Source: Thermodesulfobacteriota bacterium (GTDB lineage: Bacteria; Desulfobacterota; QYQD01). From it: DNA of 33,405 nucleotides. Positions 7,613 to 15,678 of the stretch are shown piece after piece. The notes under the pieces were generated by a model. That model had not been told where the DNA came from, did not search any database, and saw only the letters and a list, made by a program, of their open reading frames with translations. The DNA lies in assembly GCA_031082315.1 (NCBI GenBank), contig JAVHLC010000016.1, positions 1 to 33,405 of the forward strand, given 5' to 3'. Positions within the stretch are counted from its first letter, which is position 1. Each line of letters starts with the position of its first letter. Both the position numbers and the translations under genes were made by a program.

Positions 7613-7650
7613 TGTATGATATGACTTCTTTATACTTAATCATAAACGGG

Positions 7651-8634
7651 TCATCTATCCAACATTTTCTTTATTTTTTCTTGCTTTTGTTCTGGTGATA
7701 AATTCGGCTTCATCATTATTTCTTCCACCTCGTCCATTCTTTCCCACATTCTCTTTTCCGTCAAAGCGTACCTCGGTTCTCCTTTTTCGTAAGCGCAAAT
7801 TGCATAAGCATAACCTTTTTCATCAACAAACTTCTCAACGGTTTCGTCAGAAAGTTCCCAAAGAGCTTCTTTAACACCATCCCAAGGACCTTTTATAAGA
7901 ATTTTATAAAGTCTTTTTGCGCCACCTTTCTTTAACAACTCTTTTATTTGTTCTGGCGGCAACCATTTCTCTTTAAGATTCCCGTTTTCATCGTAATATT
8001 GGATAGTTCCGTCTGGTTTATTCTCTTCCGGCTCGGGCACATAATCTTTCAAACCGCCCGGATTTTCATCTAAAGGTATATCCCCCTCAATTATTTTAAA
8101 ATTGTCTTTTAACCTTTTCCAACTTCCAAGAAAAGCGGAAAGCGTACCAGAAACCATCATAAGAAGAACGGGGTTGATAATCCCTGTCTTCTCTCCATTC
8201 ATCTCTACATCAAAGTTTTGAATATTTTTGCCTAGCCAGCGATGAAGCAAACGGGCGGGAATGGCACTCAAAGGATCGCCCCCGGCATTTATCTTCTGAA
8301 TATCTTTTTGAAATTTTTCTCCATACTGTTTTACTTCATCAACCGCATATTCGCCCCAATCTTCTGTATCAATACACTTCAAAACCCATTTTTCAATTCT
8401 TTCCGCTTGGTCTTGTGGGAATAAATTCTTGACAGCTTGCAAATCTTGTGCGATTGCCGCAAGTGCCAAATCAAATGCGGCCATCTTTTCATCTTCTACA
8501 ACGATTTTTTCCTTAAAAGAATCTTTGAGGCTTTTGTAAATTGTTGGCCATGCGTCTTGAGCCTCTTTCATTATGTAAAGCACAAAATGAGAGGCTGTTT
8601 CTTGTTCGGTTAGTTTTTTCTTAAAAAGTTTCAT
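7651..8634 (-). CDS. Hypothetical protein, 327 aa, first gene of the island
   Basis: No family recognised. The protein is hydrophilic and helix-rich: an N-terminal charged region with KEKIVVEDEKMAAFDLALAA, one hydrophobic stretch around residues 150-170 (INPVLLMMVSGTLSAFLGSW) that may be a membrane segment, then an acidic proline-rich linker DYVPEPEENKPDG. It continues with a YYDENGNLKEKWL motif seen in secreted-toxin and antitoxin-like proteins, and a C-terminal charged helix ending KQEKIKKMLDR. An AGGA lies nine bases before the ATG. It is followed by attC-like site C. An inverted repeat at 8690-8708 lies 56 bp upstream and could be its operator. Function is unknown. Confidence 0.7.
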   Translation of the reverse strand: MKLFKKKLTEQETASHFVLYIMKEAQDAWPTIYKSLKDSFKEKIVVEDEKMAAFDLALAAIAQDLQAVKNLFPQDQAERIEKWVLKCIDTEDWGEYAVDEVKQYGEKFQKDIQKINAGGDPLSAIPARLLHRWLGKNIQNFDVEMNGEKTGIINPVLLMMVSGTLSAFLGSWKRLKDNFKIIEGDIPLDENPGGLKDYVPEPEENKPDGTIQYYDENGNLKEKWLPPEQIKELLKKGGAKRLYKILIKGPWDGVKEALWELSDETVEKFVDEKGYAYAICAYEKGEPRYALTEKRMWERMDEVEEIMMKPNLSPEQKQEKIKKMLDR

Positions 8635-8689
8635 AGTATTTTATCCTGATCTTTTTTGTTATTCAAAAGTCATATTGCGTAGCTCGTTC

Positions 8690-8708
8690 ATAAACGCATT
8701 GCGTTTAT
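8690..8708. promoter_or_regulatory. Operator-like inverted repeat upstream of the 327-aa gene
   Basis: ATAAACGCA (8690-8698), one central T, TGCGTTTAT (8700-8708): a perfect 9-bp inverted repeat. It is 56 bp before the minus-strand ATG at 8634. Further upstream on the same strand a TTGACA (8824-8819) is present, but no convincing -10 hexamer follows, so the promoter is not called. The rest of 8709-8922 shows no gene that I can support. Confidence 0.4.
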
Positions 8709-8922
8709 ACTCCCGATTTGGCGGGATAGACACAATGCAGATATACCAACTCTGGCTGAAGGCTCAGAGTTTACTCCTTCGATTACGGCTCTCATATCTT
8801 CGCTATATCTATCGGAATTGTCAAACTATTTCTCAATCTACGGGTGTTTGTTATCAATGGGCTGGACATTTCAGCAAATTCGGCATAATTATTACAATGG
8901 CATTTAAATACATGGATTCGAC

Positions 8923-9033
8923 AAATCCCCCCTCACCCCCTTTACTAAAGGGGGGAATCCGTCAAGCCTCTCCTTGGGAGAGGACGGAGGTCCATCAATT
9001 CCCCCTTTGGAAAAGGGGGATACAGGGGGATTT
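8923..9033. repeat. G-rich palindromic element, copy 1
   Basis: Terminal inverted repeats: AAATCCCCCCTCACCCCC with CTTTACTAAAGGGGGG at the left, and CCCCCTTTGGAAAAGGGGG with ATACAGGGGGATTT at the right. Each end is itself a hairpin and the two ends pair with each other over about 32 bp. A central hairpin CTCTCC/GGAGAG is included. A second, more degenerate copy is at 9992-10068. It abuts the UPF0280 gene and leaves only 15 bp before its ATG. Confidence 0.85.
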
Positions 9034-9048
9034 CCAGGTGTAAAGTAC

Positions 9049-9792
9049 ATGCTGCCGCATGAGTACCAAAAGAGATTTTATCGATCCTGGATCAGCGCTC
9101 CGGGGCTGGTTGTATTTCAGGTGCAGGTCAAGGAGACCGACCTTCACATCCAGGCGGAGAGCCTCCTGACCGGCGAGACCGAAGAATTAGTCCTGTCTTA
9201 TCGCCACCAGTTGGAATCCTATATTGTCAAGCATCCGGATTTCTTTACCTCTCTGGTTCCTGTTCCTCAGGATATACTGGCGCCGCCCATTGTCCGGGAG
9301 ATGATAGAGGCCGGGCAGCGTGCGGGTGTCGGCCCTATGGCGGCGGTGGCCGGAGCCATTGCCGGGAGGGTGGGCCGCGACCTGTTGGACCGCGGGAAGA
9401 CCGGAGAAATTATCGTGGAAAATGGCGGGGATATCTTTGTCGCCACCCGGAGTGAGGCCCGGATAGGCATTTTTGCCGGAGGGTCTCCTTTAAGCGGCAA
9501 GGTCGGCATAGCCGTCCCGGCCGGTCAGATGCCTGTAGGCGCCTGCACTTCCTCCGGTACGGTGGGTCACTCCCTAAGTTTTGGCAAGGCCGATGCCGTT
9601 ACGGTGGTGGCCGGATGCACGGCGTTGGCCGATGCTGCGGCTACGGCGGTAGGCAACGTAGTTAAAGGAAAAAGAGATATAGACCGCGGGCTGTCTCTGG
9701 CTAAAGATATAGGAGAAATATCCGGCGTGGTAATAATTGCAGGCGATAAGATCGGGGCCTGGGGGGATATAGAGTTGATATCCCTTGAGTGA
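9049..9792 (+). CDS. UPF0280 family protein
   Basis: 247 aa from the ATG at 9049; the frame stays open upstream, but that part is inside the G-rich repeat, so the short start is preferred (AGGTG lies nine bases upstream). Recognisable UPF0280 (COG2122, ApbE superfamily) features are PIVREMIEAGQRAGVGPMAAV near residue 85, GAIAGRVGRDLL, VENGGDIFVAT near 128, and PVGACTSSGTVGHSLSFGKAD near 165, ending with IIAGDKIGAWGDIELI. ApbE proteins handle flavin transfer, and the ENGGDIF box is shared with them, but the biochemical role of UPF0280 itself is unproven. No signal peptide. It stands alone between repeat blocks and is not obviously in an operon with mutS. Confidence 0.9.
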   Translation: MLPHEYQKRFYRSWISAPGLVVFQVQVKETDLHIQAESLLTGETEELVLSYRHQLESYIVKHPDFFTSLVPVPQDILAPPIVREMIEAGQRAGVGPMAAVAGAIAGRVGRDLLDRGKTGEIIVENGGDIFVATRSEARIGIFAGGSPLSGKVGIAVPAGQMPVGACTSSGTVGHSLSFGKADAVTVVAGCTALADAAATAVGNVVKGKRDIDRGLSLAKDIGEISGVVIIAGDKIGAWGDIELISLE

Positions 9793-9930
9793 TAAGGCGT
9801 GGGTTGTTTTTTGGCTGGAATTGCGGTATCAGTATTAGAAAATTCTAAAAACAAAATAATCTTAGCCACAGAGGGCACAGAGGACACAGAGAAAGACTAA
9901 AAATTTCAAAAATGTATCAGCTTAGCTGTT

Positions 9931-9978
9931 GAACATGCATAGCGAGCGCATTCCTCGGTGCTTGCAGCGGGGAGCTTC
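9931..9978 (-). repeat. 111-bp element, shortened copy 2
   Basis: Inverted relative to the copies at 4919 and 33064. It starts GAACATGCATAGCGAGCGCA, then TTCCTCGGTGCTTGCAG, and ends CGGGGAGCTTC. Both termini are conserved while about 63 bp of the middle, including one of the two hairpins, is missing. Confidence 0.85.
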
Positions 9979-9991
9979 AAAAAGTATTTTA

Positions 9992-10068
9992 AAATCCCTC
10001 CCAACCCCCCTTTTTCAAAGGGAGGAGAAGCACTTCCCCCTTTGAAAAAGGGGGATTAAGGGGGATTT
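9992..10068. repeat. G-rich palindromic element, copy 2
   Basis: AAATCCCTCCCAACCCCCC then TTTTTCAAAGGGAGG at the left; TTCCCCCTTTGAAAAAGGGG then GATTAAGGGGGATTT at the right. Each half is a hairpin and the termini are inverted repeats, as in the copy at 8923-9033. Confidence 0.85.
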
Positions 10069-10176
10069 TTGAGGCGCCATTTTCTGGACGACAAGCTCTT
10101 TTCAAACAGCTAAAGTGTTACAAAAAATATTTTTCTCTGTGATCTCTGTGTCCTCTGTGGCAAATTTAAATGTAGT

Positions 10177-12783
10177 ATGATTAACAAAATCACCCCCATG
10201 ATCCAGCAGTACCTGGAGATAAAACAGAATTACCAGGATGCCATCCTTTTCTATCGTATGGGCGATTTTTATGAGATGTTTTTTGATGACGCCATAAAGG
10301 CGTCGAAGCTCCTGGATATCGCCCTCACCAGCCGCAACAAGAACGCAGAGGAAAAGGTCCCAATGTGCGGGGTCCCTTATCATGCCGCCTCAGGCTATAT
10401 CAACAGGCTTATCTCTCAGGGACTTAAGGTGGCTGTCTGTGAGCAGAAGGACGGGGAAGAGACAAAGGGCCTGGTCAAACGGGAAGTGGTTCGTATGGTT
10501 ACCCCCGGCCTGGTCATTGACGGAGACATGCTTGAGGATAAGGTTAATAACTTTATCGTCTCTGTCTATCCCGGAGAAAAGAAAACCGGCCTGGCTTCAC
10601 TCGATATTTCCACCGGTGAATTTCGCCTGACGGAATCTGAACCTGATGATGTTAGCTCTGTCCTGGATGAGGTAGCGCGCCTGAATCCCGCGGAGATAGT
10701 TGTGGCCAATAAGATAGAAGAAGCGGGGGGGTATTCATTTCTGGAGGGCTTCCGGAGGGGAAAGGCCTTCACCGGCCGTGATGACGCCTCCTTTGCGCCG
10801 GATGCCGCCCGTGAGTGTCTGCTCAGACACTTTAAGGTCGTCTCGCTGGAGGGCTTTGGATGTGAGCATATGTCGATCGGCATTCAGGCCGCCGGAGCGC
10901 TTCTTCAGTATGTACAGGAGACACAGAAGGCAGGTCTGGACCATATCCAGAGGCCCACGCCCCATTTTACCGGCGACTATCTGATTATCGATGACACCAC
11001 GCGACGGAACCTGGAACTCACCCAAAAGGCGCATGGACCGGGGGCAGGCGGAAGGCGGGGCTCTCTCCTCGACACCCTGGACATTACCATGACCTCCATG
11101 GGCGGCCGTATGTTACGCCGCTGGATGGATTATCCGCTAAGAAACCTTCGCGGGTTACAGGCACGTCTGGAGGCGGTTTCCGTGCTTAAGGACCATCATT
11201 CGGCCAGGCGTGAAATCCGGGTTATCCTTGACGAGTTTTACGACCTGGAGCGGCTAAACGGTCGCATCGTCCTGGGGAATGCCACGCCGCGTGACCTTCT
11301 GGCCCTGAAGAGTTCCCTCCTGCGACTGCCTGATCTCATAGCCCTGATCCCTTCCGGGACCAGCGACCTTCTCAAGGAGATGGCCGGAGGCCTTGACCCT
11401 CTCAGCGATATGGCCCGGATTATTGAGGAAGCCATAAGGGAGGACGCGCCCCTGGGTCTGCGGGAAGGGGGCATGATAAAGGAAGGTTATTCCCCGGCCC
11501 TGGATGAACTTATTTCCATACAGCGAGATGGGAAGGACTGGATTGCCAGACTGGAGGCGACGGAACGGGCCAGGACAGGCATATCCAATCTCCGCGTGGG
11601 ATTTAACCGCGTCTTTGGCTACTACATTGAGGTGACAAAAAGCAACCTTTCATCCGTCCCCGCTGATTATATCCGCAAACAGACCCTGGTCAACGCAGAA
11701 CGCTTTATAACCCCTGAGCTCAAGGATTATGAAGAAAAGGTGCTCACGGCCGGAGAGAAAAGGACTGACCTGGAATACCGCATCTTTCAGGAGATTCGCC
11801 TGCGGGTGGCCGCAGAGACCACGCGCATACAGAAGACCGCCCATCTCACGGCCCAACTCGACGTCCTGGCCTCTTTTGCCGAAAACGCAGACCGTCATGG
11901 ATATGTATGCCCAAAGGTTAACGACAGCGATGCCATCTTGATCCGCGACGGCCGGCATCCGGTCGTCGAACGCACCTTGAAGGGACAGCGATTTGTGCCG
12001 AACTCGGTGCTTATGGACAATGACCAAAACCAGATGCTGATTATTACCGGGCCCAATATGGCGGGTAAATCCACTATCCTGCGGCAGGCGGCCCTGATTG
12101 TCCTTATGGCCCATATGGGGAGCTTTGTCCCGGCGGAGGAGGCCTCGATCGGCCTGGTGGACCGTATTTTCAGCCGTGTGGGGGCCATGGATGATCTGGC
12201 CCGCGGGCAGAGCACGTTTATGGTCGAGATGATGGAAACGGCAAATATATTGAACAATGCCACAGGAAAAAGCCTGGTCATAATGGATGAGATAGGCCGC
12301 GGCACCAGTACGTTCGACGGGTTGAGCATTGCCTGGGCGGTGGCGGAGTATCTGCTGGATAAGGGAGAAAAAGGGGCCCGGACTCTGTTCGCCACGCATT
12401 ATCACGAGTTGGCGGAACTGGCCCATAGCTATAAGAATGTCAAAAATTACAATGTTGCAGTAAAGGAGTGGAACGAAGAGATAATATTTTTGCATCGGCT
12501 GGTTCCAGGGAGCATGAATTACAGTTACGGGATCCAGGTGGCCCGGCTGGCCGGTCTGCCGGAAGATGTGGTCAGGCGGGCCAAAGAGATATTAAAGAAG
12601 ATCGAGGGTAATGAGTTCGGGACTGCGGTGAAGAGGATGCCGGATAAGGGCCCGGTCCAGTTGGGTCTGTTCAGCGATGACGAGAGCAGGATTCTTCGTA
12701 TGTTGAAGGGCATCGATATTGCGTCCCTTACGCCGCTCGAGGCCCTGAATCTCCTTAATGAACTCCAGAGACAGATAAAGTGA
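10177..12783 (+). CDS. mutS: DNA mismatch repair protein MutS
   Basis: 868 aa, normal MutS1 length. It scans DNA for mispairs and recruits MutL. The mismatch-binding domain at the N-terminus shows TPMIQQYLEIK and FYRMGDFYEMFFDDA with the Phe31-x-Glu33 wedge. Connector, lever (ARTGISNLRVGFNRVFGYYIEVTK) and clamp regions follow. The ATPase has the Walker A GPNMAGKST at about 625, a Q/R-rich FSRVGAMDDLARGQSTFMVEM signature, the Walker B VIMDEIGRGTSTFDG and ATHYHELAELA. The C-terminus keeps a short dimer region ending LNELQRQIK. The ATG is chosen because the sequence just after it (ITPMIQQY) aligns with the usual start; there is no clear Shine-Dalgarno because the repeat block ends 15 bp upstream. 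It is not followed by mutL. Confidence 0.98.
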   Translation: MINKITPMIQQYLEIKQNYQDAILFYRMGDFYEMFFDDAIKASKLLDIALTSRNKNAEEKVPMCGVPYHAASGYINRLISQGLKVAVCEQKDGEETKGLVKREVVRMVTPGLVIDGDMLEDKVNNFIVSVYPGEKKTGLASLDISTGEFRLTESEPDDVSSVLDEVARLNPAEIVVANKIEEAGGYSFLEGFRRGKAFTGRDDASFAPDAARECLLRHFKVVSLEGFGCEHMSIGIQAAGALLQYVQETQKAGLDHIQRPTPHFTGDYLIIDDTTRRNLELTQKAHGPGAGGRRGSLLDTLDITMTSMGGRMLRRWMDYPLRNLRGLQARLEAVSVLKDHHSARREIRVILDEFYDLERLNGRIVLGNATPRDLLALKSSLLRLPDLIALIPSGTSDLLKEMAGGLDPLSDMARIIEEAIREDAPLGLREGGMIKEGYSPALDELISIQRDGKDWIARLEATERARTGISNLRVGFNRVFGYYIEVTKSNLSSVPADYIRKQTLVNAERFITPELKDYEEKVLTAGEKRTDLEYRIFQEIRLRVAAETTRIQKTAHLTAQLDVLASFAENADRHGYVCPKVNDSDAILIRDGRHPVVERTLKGQRFVPNSVLMDNDQNQMLIITGPNMAGKSTILRQAALIVLMAHMGSFVPAEEASIGLVDRIFSRVGAMDDLARGQSTFMVEMMETANILNNATGKSLVIMDEIGRGTSTFDGLSIAWAVAEYLLDKGEKGARTLFATHYHELAELAHSYKNVKNYNVAVKEWNEEIIFLHRLVPGSMNYSYGIQVARLAGLPEDVVRRAKEILKKIEGNEFGTAVKRMPDKGPVQLGLFSDDESRILRMLKGIDIASLTPLEALNLLNELQRQIK

Positions 12784-12792
12784 CCGGATATT

Positions 12793-12925
12793 CACCGCAG
12801 AGCACGCAGAGGCCGCAGAGATGGGTAAAGAAGTTCAAAGCTGAATGCTGAAAGCTGAATGCTCAGATTTGACATTTAGTCATTTGGATTTCATTTGAAC
12901 TTTGGATTTTGGAATTTGAAATTAT
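12793..12925. repeat. Iterated-word repeat block between mutS and the amidase gene
   Basis: Three low-complexity word blocks follow the mutS stop. CACCGCAGAGCACGCAGAGG (12793 on) repeats CGCAGAG. AGCTGAATGCTGAAAGCTGA (12839 on) uses the same words as the AGCTGA family. From 12867 the words ATTTGA/ATTTGG repeat (ATTTGACATTTAGTCATTTG and on). None is a perfect tandem repeat. No gene is supported here. Confidence 0.6.
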
Positions 12926-12952
12926 ATAAAAGGAAGCCGATCTTAAAGATAA

Positions 12953-14611
12953 ATGGGTAAGGGTATGCGGAAGGGTTATTTTATATATATCGTTTGCTGG
13001 TCTTTGCTCTTGTGGTTTTTTATACCGGCCGGAGGCATTAGTCCGGCATCTTCCTGGGCCCTTTCGTCTCAGGATGCATACGTAAGGGCGAAACGGGATT
13101 ACACGGACTTTAAGTCCTCGCCCCGCGCCAAATACCGCCAGATCTGGCTGGAACATATTGATAAATTCAAGAAAATATATTCGGATGAACCCGATGGCCC
13201 GGCAGCGCCTGAATGCCTCTACATGATGGCCGGTATATACCAGGAGCTTTACCGTTATTCCGGGAGACCGGGAGACCTCTCTGCATCTATCGATATGTAT
13301 GAGAGGCTGTGCAACCGCTTCCCGAAAAGCCCCCGGGCTAAAGAGGCCGGGGCCTTGTTGGCCAAGATCGGCAGGCCTGAGGATAATGCGCCGGCTGAAA
13401 AGATGGCGGCGGACGCCAAGGCCGAAGAAAGGCCGAAACTTGAAAGAACACCGGTTATTAAAGGGCTGCGCGAGGTCAAAGATATTCGAGCCTGGTCCAA
13501 CTCCGATTACACGCGTGTGGTCATTGATGCGGAAGACCAGGCGCCGTTCAAGGAACATCTGCTGAAGAAAGATCCTGACATCAAAAAGCCAAAGCGGCTT
13601 TATATTGATATCTTCCAGAGCCGCCTGGGCCCCAATCTGCGGGATCCCATTCCGGTCATGGATGGCCTGCTCCGCTATGTGCGCGCCGGCCAGTATAAGA
13701 AGGATACCGTAAGGGTGGTTCTGGATATCGAATCGCTTAAGAAATATAAGGTCTTTTACCTGCTGAATCCCTTCCGCATCGTTATCGACATCATCGGCGG
13801 GCGGGCGGAGAAGGGAAAAGAGAAAGACCCCGGACAGTTGACGCTTCCCCAGCAGTTGGGTCTGGGTGTGCGGAGGATAGTCTTGGACCCCGGACACGGG
13901 GGTAAAGACTGCGGGGCTATAGGAATCAACGGGCTTAAGGAAAAGGATATCGTCCTTAAAGTCACCAGGAAGGTTAAACAGAAGATCGAGGAACGGCTGC
14001 GGTGCAGTGTTATCTTAACCCGGGACAAGGACGCATTTTTGCCGCTGGAAGAGCGCACTGCCATTGCCAATACCAGAAAAGGCGATCTCTTTGTCTCTAT
14101 TCATGCCAATTCTGCGCCTAACACGGAGGCCCGGGGGATTGAGACCTACTTTTTGAATCTGGCCTCGGATGATGATGCCATGCGTGTCGCTGCCCGTGAA
14201 AATGCCACTTCTACAAAGAATATAAGCGACCTTCAGAAGATATTAAATGACCTTATGCTGAACTGTAAGATCAACGAATCATGCCGGTTGGCAGAGTACG
14301 TGCAGGACTGCCTGGTAAGCGGTCTTACCAAGCGATATGAGCAGGTTAATAACCTGGGGGTAAAACAGGCCCCCTTCTTTGTACTTATCGGCGCGCAGAT
14401 GCCCTCTGTCCTGGTGGAGATCTCATTTCTCAGCCACCCCCAGGAGGCGGACCGCCTGAAGGATGAAGGATACCTTAATGACATAGCCGAACACCTGGCC
14501 GACGGGATTCAAAAGTATGTCCGGGATACAGAGACGGCCTATCTGTCTGTTCCGCCCGGTCGTACACACACGGGTCTCAGGTCTGAGGCCCCTTCAACAA
14601 AAAGGCGCTGA
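12953..14611 (+). CDS. N-acetylmuramoyl-L-alanine amidase with AMIN domain
   Basis: 552 aa periplasmic zinc hydrolase that cuts the amide bond between N-acetylmuramic acid and the stem peptide, as in daughter-cell separation. Residues 7-37 are a signal peptide (KGYFIYIVCWSLLLWFFIPA). Residues 40-140 look like a TPR/YbgF-type helical region. An AMIN domain for septal peptidoglycan targeting lies at about 172-280 (VKDIRAWSNSDYTRVVID, RLYIDIFQSRL, FRIVIDIIGG). The Amidase_3 domain (305-520) contains LDPGHGGKDCGA, ILTRDKD, FVSIHANSAPN and VLVEISFLSHP, giving zinc and catalytic residues His315, Glu330, His384 and Glu489. The last 35 bp overlap the end of prfB on the opposite strand. The start has no strong Shine-Dalgarno; an ATG at 12965 is possible. 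Confidence 0.93.
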   Translation: MGKGMRKGYFIYIVCWSLLLWFFIPAGGISPASSWALSSQDAYVRAKRDYTDFKSSPRAKYRQIWLEHIDKFKKIYSDEPDGPAAPECLYMMAGIYQELYRYSGRPGDLSASIDMYERLCNRFPKSPRAKEAGALLAKIGRPEDNAPAEKMAADAKAEERPKLERTPVIKGLREVKDIRAWSNSDYTRVVIDAEDQAPFKEHLLKKDPDIKKPKRLYIDIFQSRLGPNLRDPIPVMDGLLRYVRAGQYKKDTVRVVLDIESLKKYKVFYLLNPFRIVIDIIGGRAEKGKEKDPGQLTLPQQLGLGVRRIVLDPGHGGKDCGAIGINGLKEKDIVLKVTRKVKQKIEERLRCSVILTRDKDAFLPLEERTAIANTRKGDLFVSIHANSAPNTEARGIETYFLNLASDDDAMRVAARENATSTKNISDLQKILNDLMLNCKINESCRLAEYVQDCLVSGLTKRYEQVNNLGVKQAPFFVLIGAQMPSVLVEISFLSHPQEADRLKDEGYLNDIAEHLADGIQKYVRDTETAYLSVPPGRTHTGLRSEAPSTKRR

Positions 14612-15678
14612 TAAACGGGTCCAAATCACCATTTAGTACCGCATCAATGTTGCCTATCTCCAGATTTGTCCGGTGATCCTTAATCAGGCGGTAGGGTTGC
14701 AGGATGTACGATCTTATCTGATTGCCCCAGGCGATTTCTTTTTTTCCGTCATGGATTTCCTGTTTTTTCTTGTCCTGGATGGCCTTTTCCCTCTCATAAA
14801 GACGCGCCCTCAGGATTTTCATGGCCGTGGCCTTATTCTTATGCTGGGAGCGCTCATTCTGGCACTGCACCACGATACCCGTAGGGATATGGGTGATACG
14901 GACGGCCGAACTGGTCTTGTTGACATGCTGTCCGCCGGCGCCACTGGCCCGGTATGTGTCTATCCGCAAATCAGCCTCGTTTATCTCGACGGCGATGGTC
15001 TCATCCAGTTCCGGCAATACGGAAACAGAGGCAAAGGAGGTATGTCTTCTCCCGCTGGCATCAAAGGGAGATATGCGCACCAGCCGGTGCACGCCTATTT
15101 CGGCCTTCAGGTAGCCGTAGGCATAGGGTCCGGCCACGGTAAGCGTAACATTTTTCACCCCGGCCTCGTCGCCCGGCAGGATATCGATAACAGTAAGCTG
15201 GTAACCCTTGCTTTGGGTCCACATAGTGTACATCCGGAGGAGCATCTGGGTCCAGTCTTGCGCCTCAGTGCCTCCCGCCCCGGAATTAATGGACATTATG
15301 GCATTGCTGCGGTCATGTTCGCCGCGCAGCATCCGGTTAAACTCGGCCTGTTCTATAGCCTTTTCCAGGGATAAAAGTTTTTTCTCGGACTCCCGGGCGG
15401 TTTCTTTATCATCCTCTTCTATAGCCAGTTCCAGGAGAACCTCGGTTTCTTCCAGGTCTTCCGCGCTGGCGCGCCACTCTCCGATCTCTGCCTGGATGGC
15501 GGCCCTTTCCTTGAGGATGGCGGCAGCCGTGGCCGAGTCCCCCCAGAAGTCGTTTTGGGCCATGATCTTATCCAGTTCCCGGAGCCGCTCTGTCTTATTG
15601 TCTAGATCAAAGATGACCTCGTAACTGTTCTAGTTTGGCCTTTAAGTCCGCGATCCTGCTTTTAAGTTCCATTGACAT
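14577..15678 (-). CDS. prfB: Peptide chain release factor 2, with programmed +1 frameshift
   Basis: Release factor for UGA and UAA. The start is ATG at 15678 with GGAGG seven bases upstream. Frame 0 encodes 23 codons ending RGHL, then CTT TGA; a +1 shift at 15609 continues as DLDNKTERLRELDKI into MAQNDFW, giving 366 aa in total, the usual RF2 length. SPF (about residues 203-205), which recognises stop codons, and the catalytic GGQ (about 248-250, in GAGGQHVNKTSS) are intact. The RF2-type GRRHTSFASV is present. The first 17 bp overlap the end of lnt, suggesting coupled translation; the last 35 bp overlap the convergent amidase gene. Annotators that ignore the shift would start it wrongly at 15563. 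Confidence 0.96.
15607..15622 (-). promoter_or_regulatory. RF2 programmed +1 frameshift site
   Basis: On the minus strand GAGGTCATCTTTGAT: a Shine-Dalgarno-like GAGG sits upstream of the slippery CTT, followed by the in-frame UGA stop (15609-15607). Skipping the T and reading GAT continues the RF2 frame. In the well-studied E. coli case, low RF2 slows termination at this UGA and favours the shift, an autoregulatory loop. Confidence 0.93.

Larger units (their letters stand above)
9865..10161. repeat. Nested inverted-repeat block between UPF0280 gene and mutS
   Basis: The 384-bp gap 9793-10176 holds no gene. Outermost is an inverted pair of iterated CACAGAG words: GCCACAGAGGGCACAGAGGA... (9865-9894) against ...TCCTCTGTGGC (10130-10161). 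Inside is the perfect 9-bp pair TTAGCTGTT (9922-9930) / AACAGCTAA (10105-10113). Inside that lie a shortened copy of the 111-bp element (9931-9978) and a G-rich element copy (9992-10068). The right arm ends 15 bp before the mutS ATG, so it may form part of the mutS leader. Confidence 0.75.

Noticed and set aside
8796-8824. Promoter TTGACA with GAAGAT for the 327-aa gene
   Set aside because: The -35 box is perfect but the hexamer at 17 bp matches the -10 consensus at only three positions. Too weak to call.
8675-9043. 122-codon + strand frame before the UPF0280 gene
   Set aside because: Its second half is the G-rich palindromic repeat translated as protein, and the first half has no recognisable motif. 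Also examined as an integrase remnant; no tyrosine-recombinase motif was seen.
9865-10161. Possible CRISPR array from the repeated CACAGAG and CCCCCTTT words
   Set aside because: Word copies are short, imperfect, inverted rather than direct, and have no regular spacers; no cas gene is present.
11650-12495. 281-codon open frame on the minus strand opposite mutS
   Set aside because: It lies wholly inside the conserved ATPase region of mutS, and its translation has no recognisable domain and odd composition. It is a shadow of mutS codon usage.
12863-13897. 344-codon open frame on the minus strand opposite the amidase gene
   Set aside because: It mirrors the signal peptide, AMIN and amidase coding sequence and runs into the AT-rich word repeats. 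No domain recognised.
15563-15678. prfB beginning at ATG 15563 without frameshift
   Set aside because: The upstream frame carries a good ribosome-binding site and the conserved RF2 N-terminus ending in the CTT TGA recoding site, so the frameshifted form is preferred.
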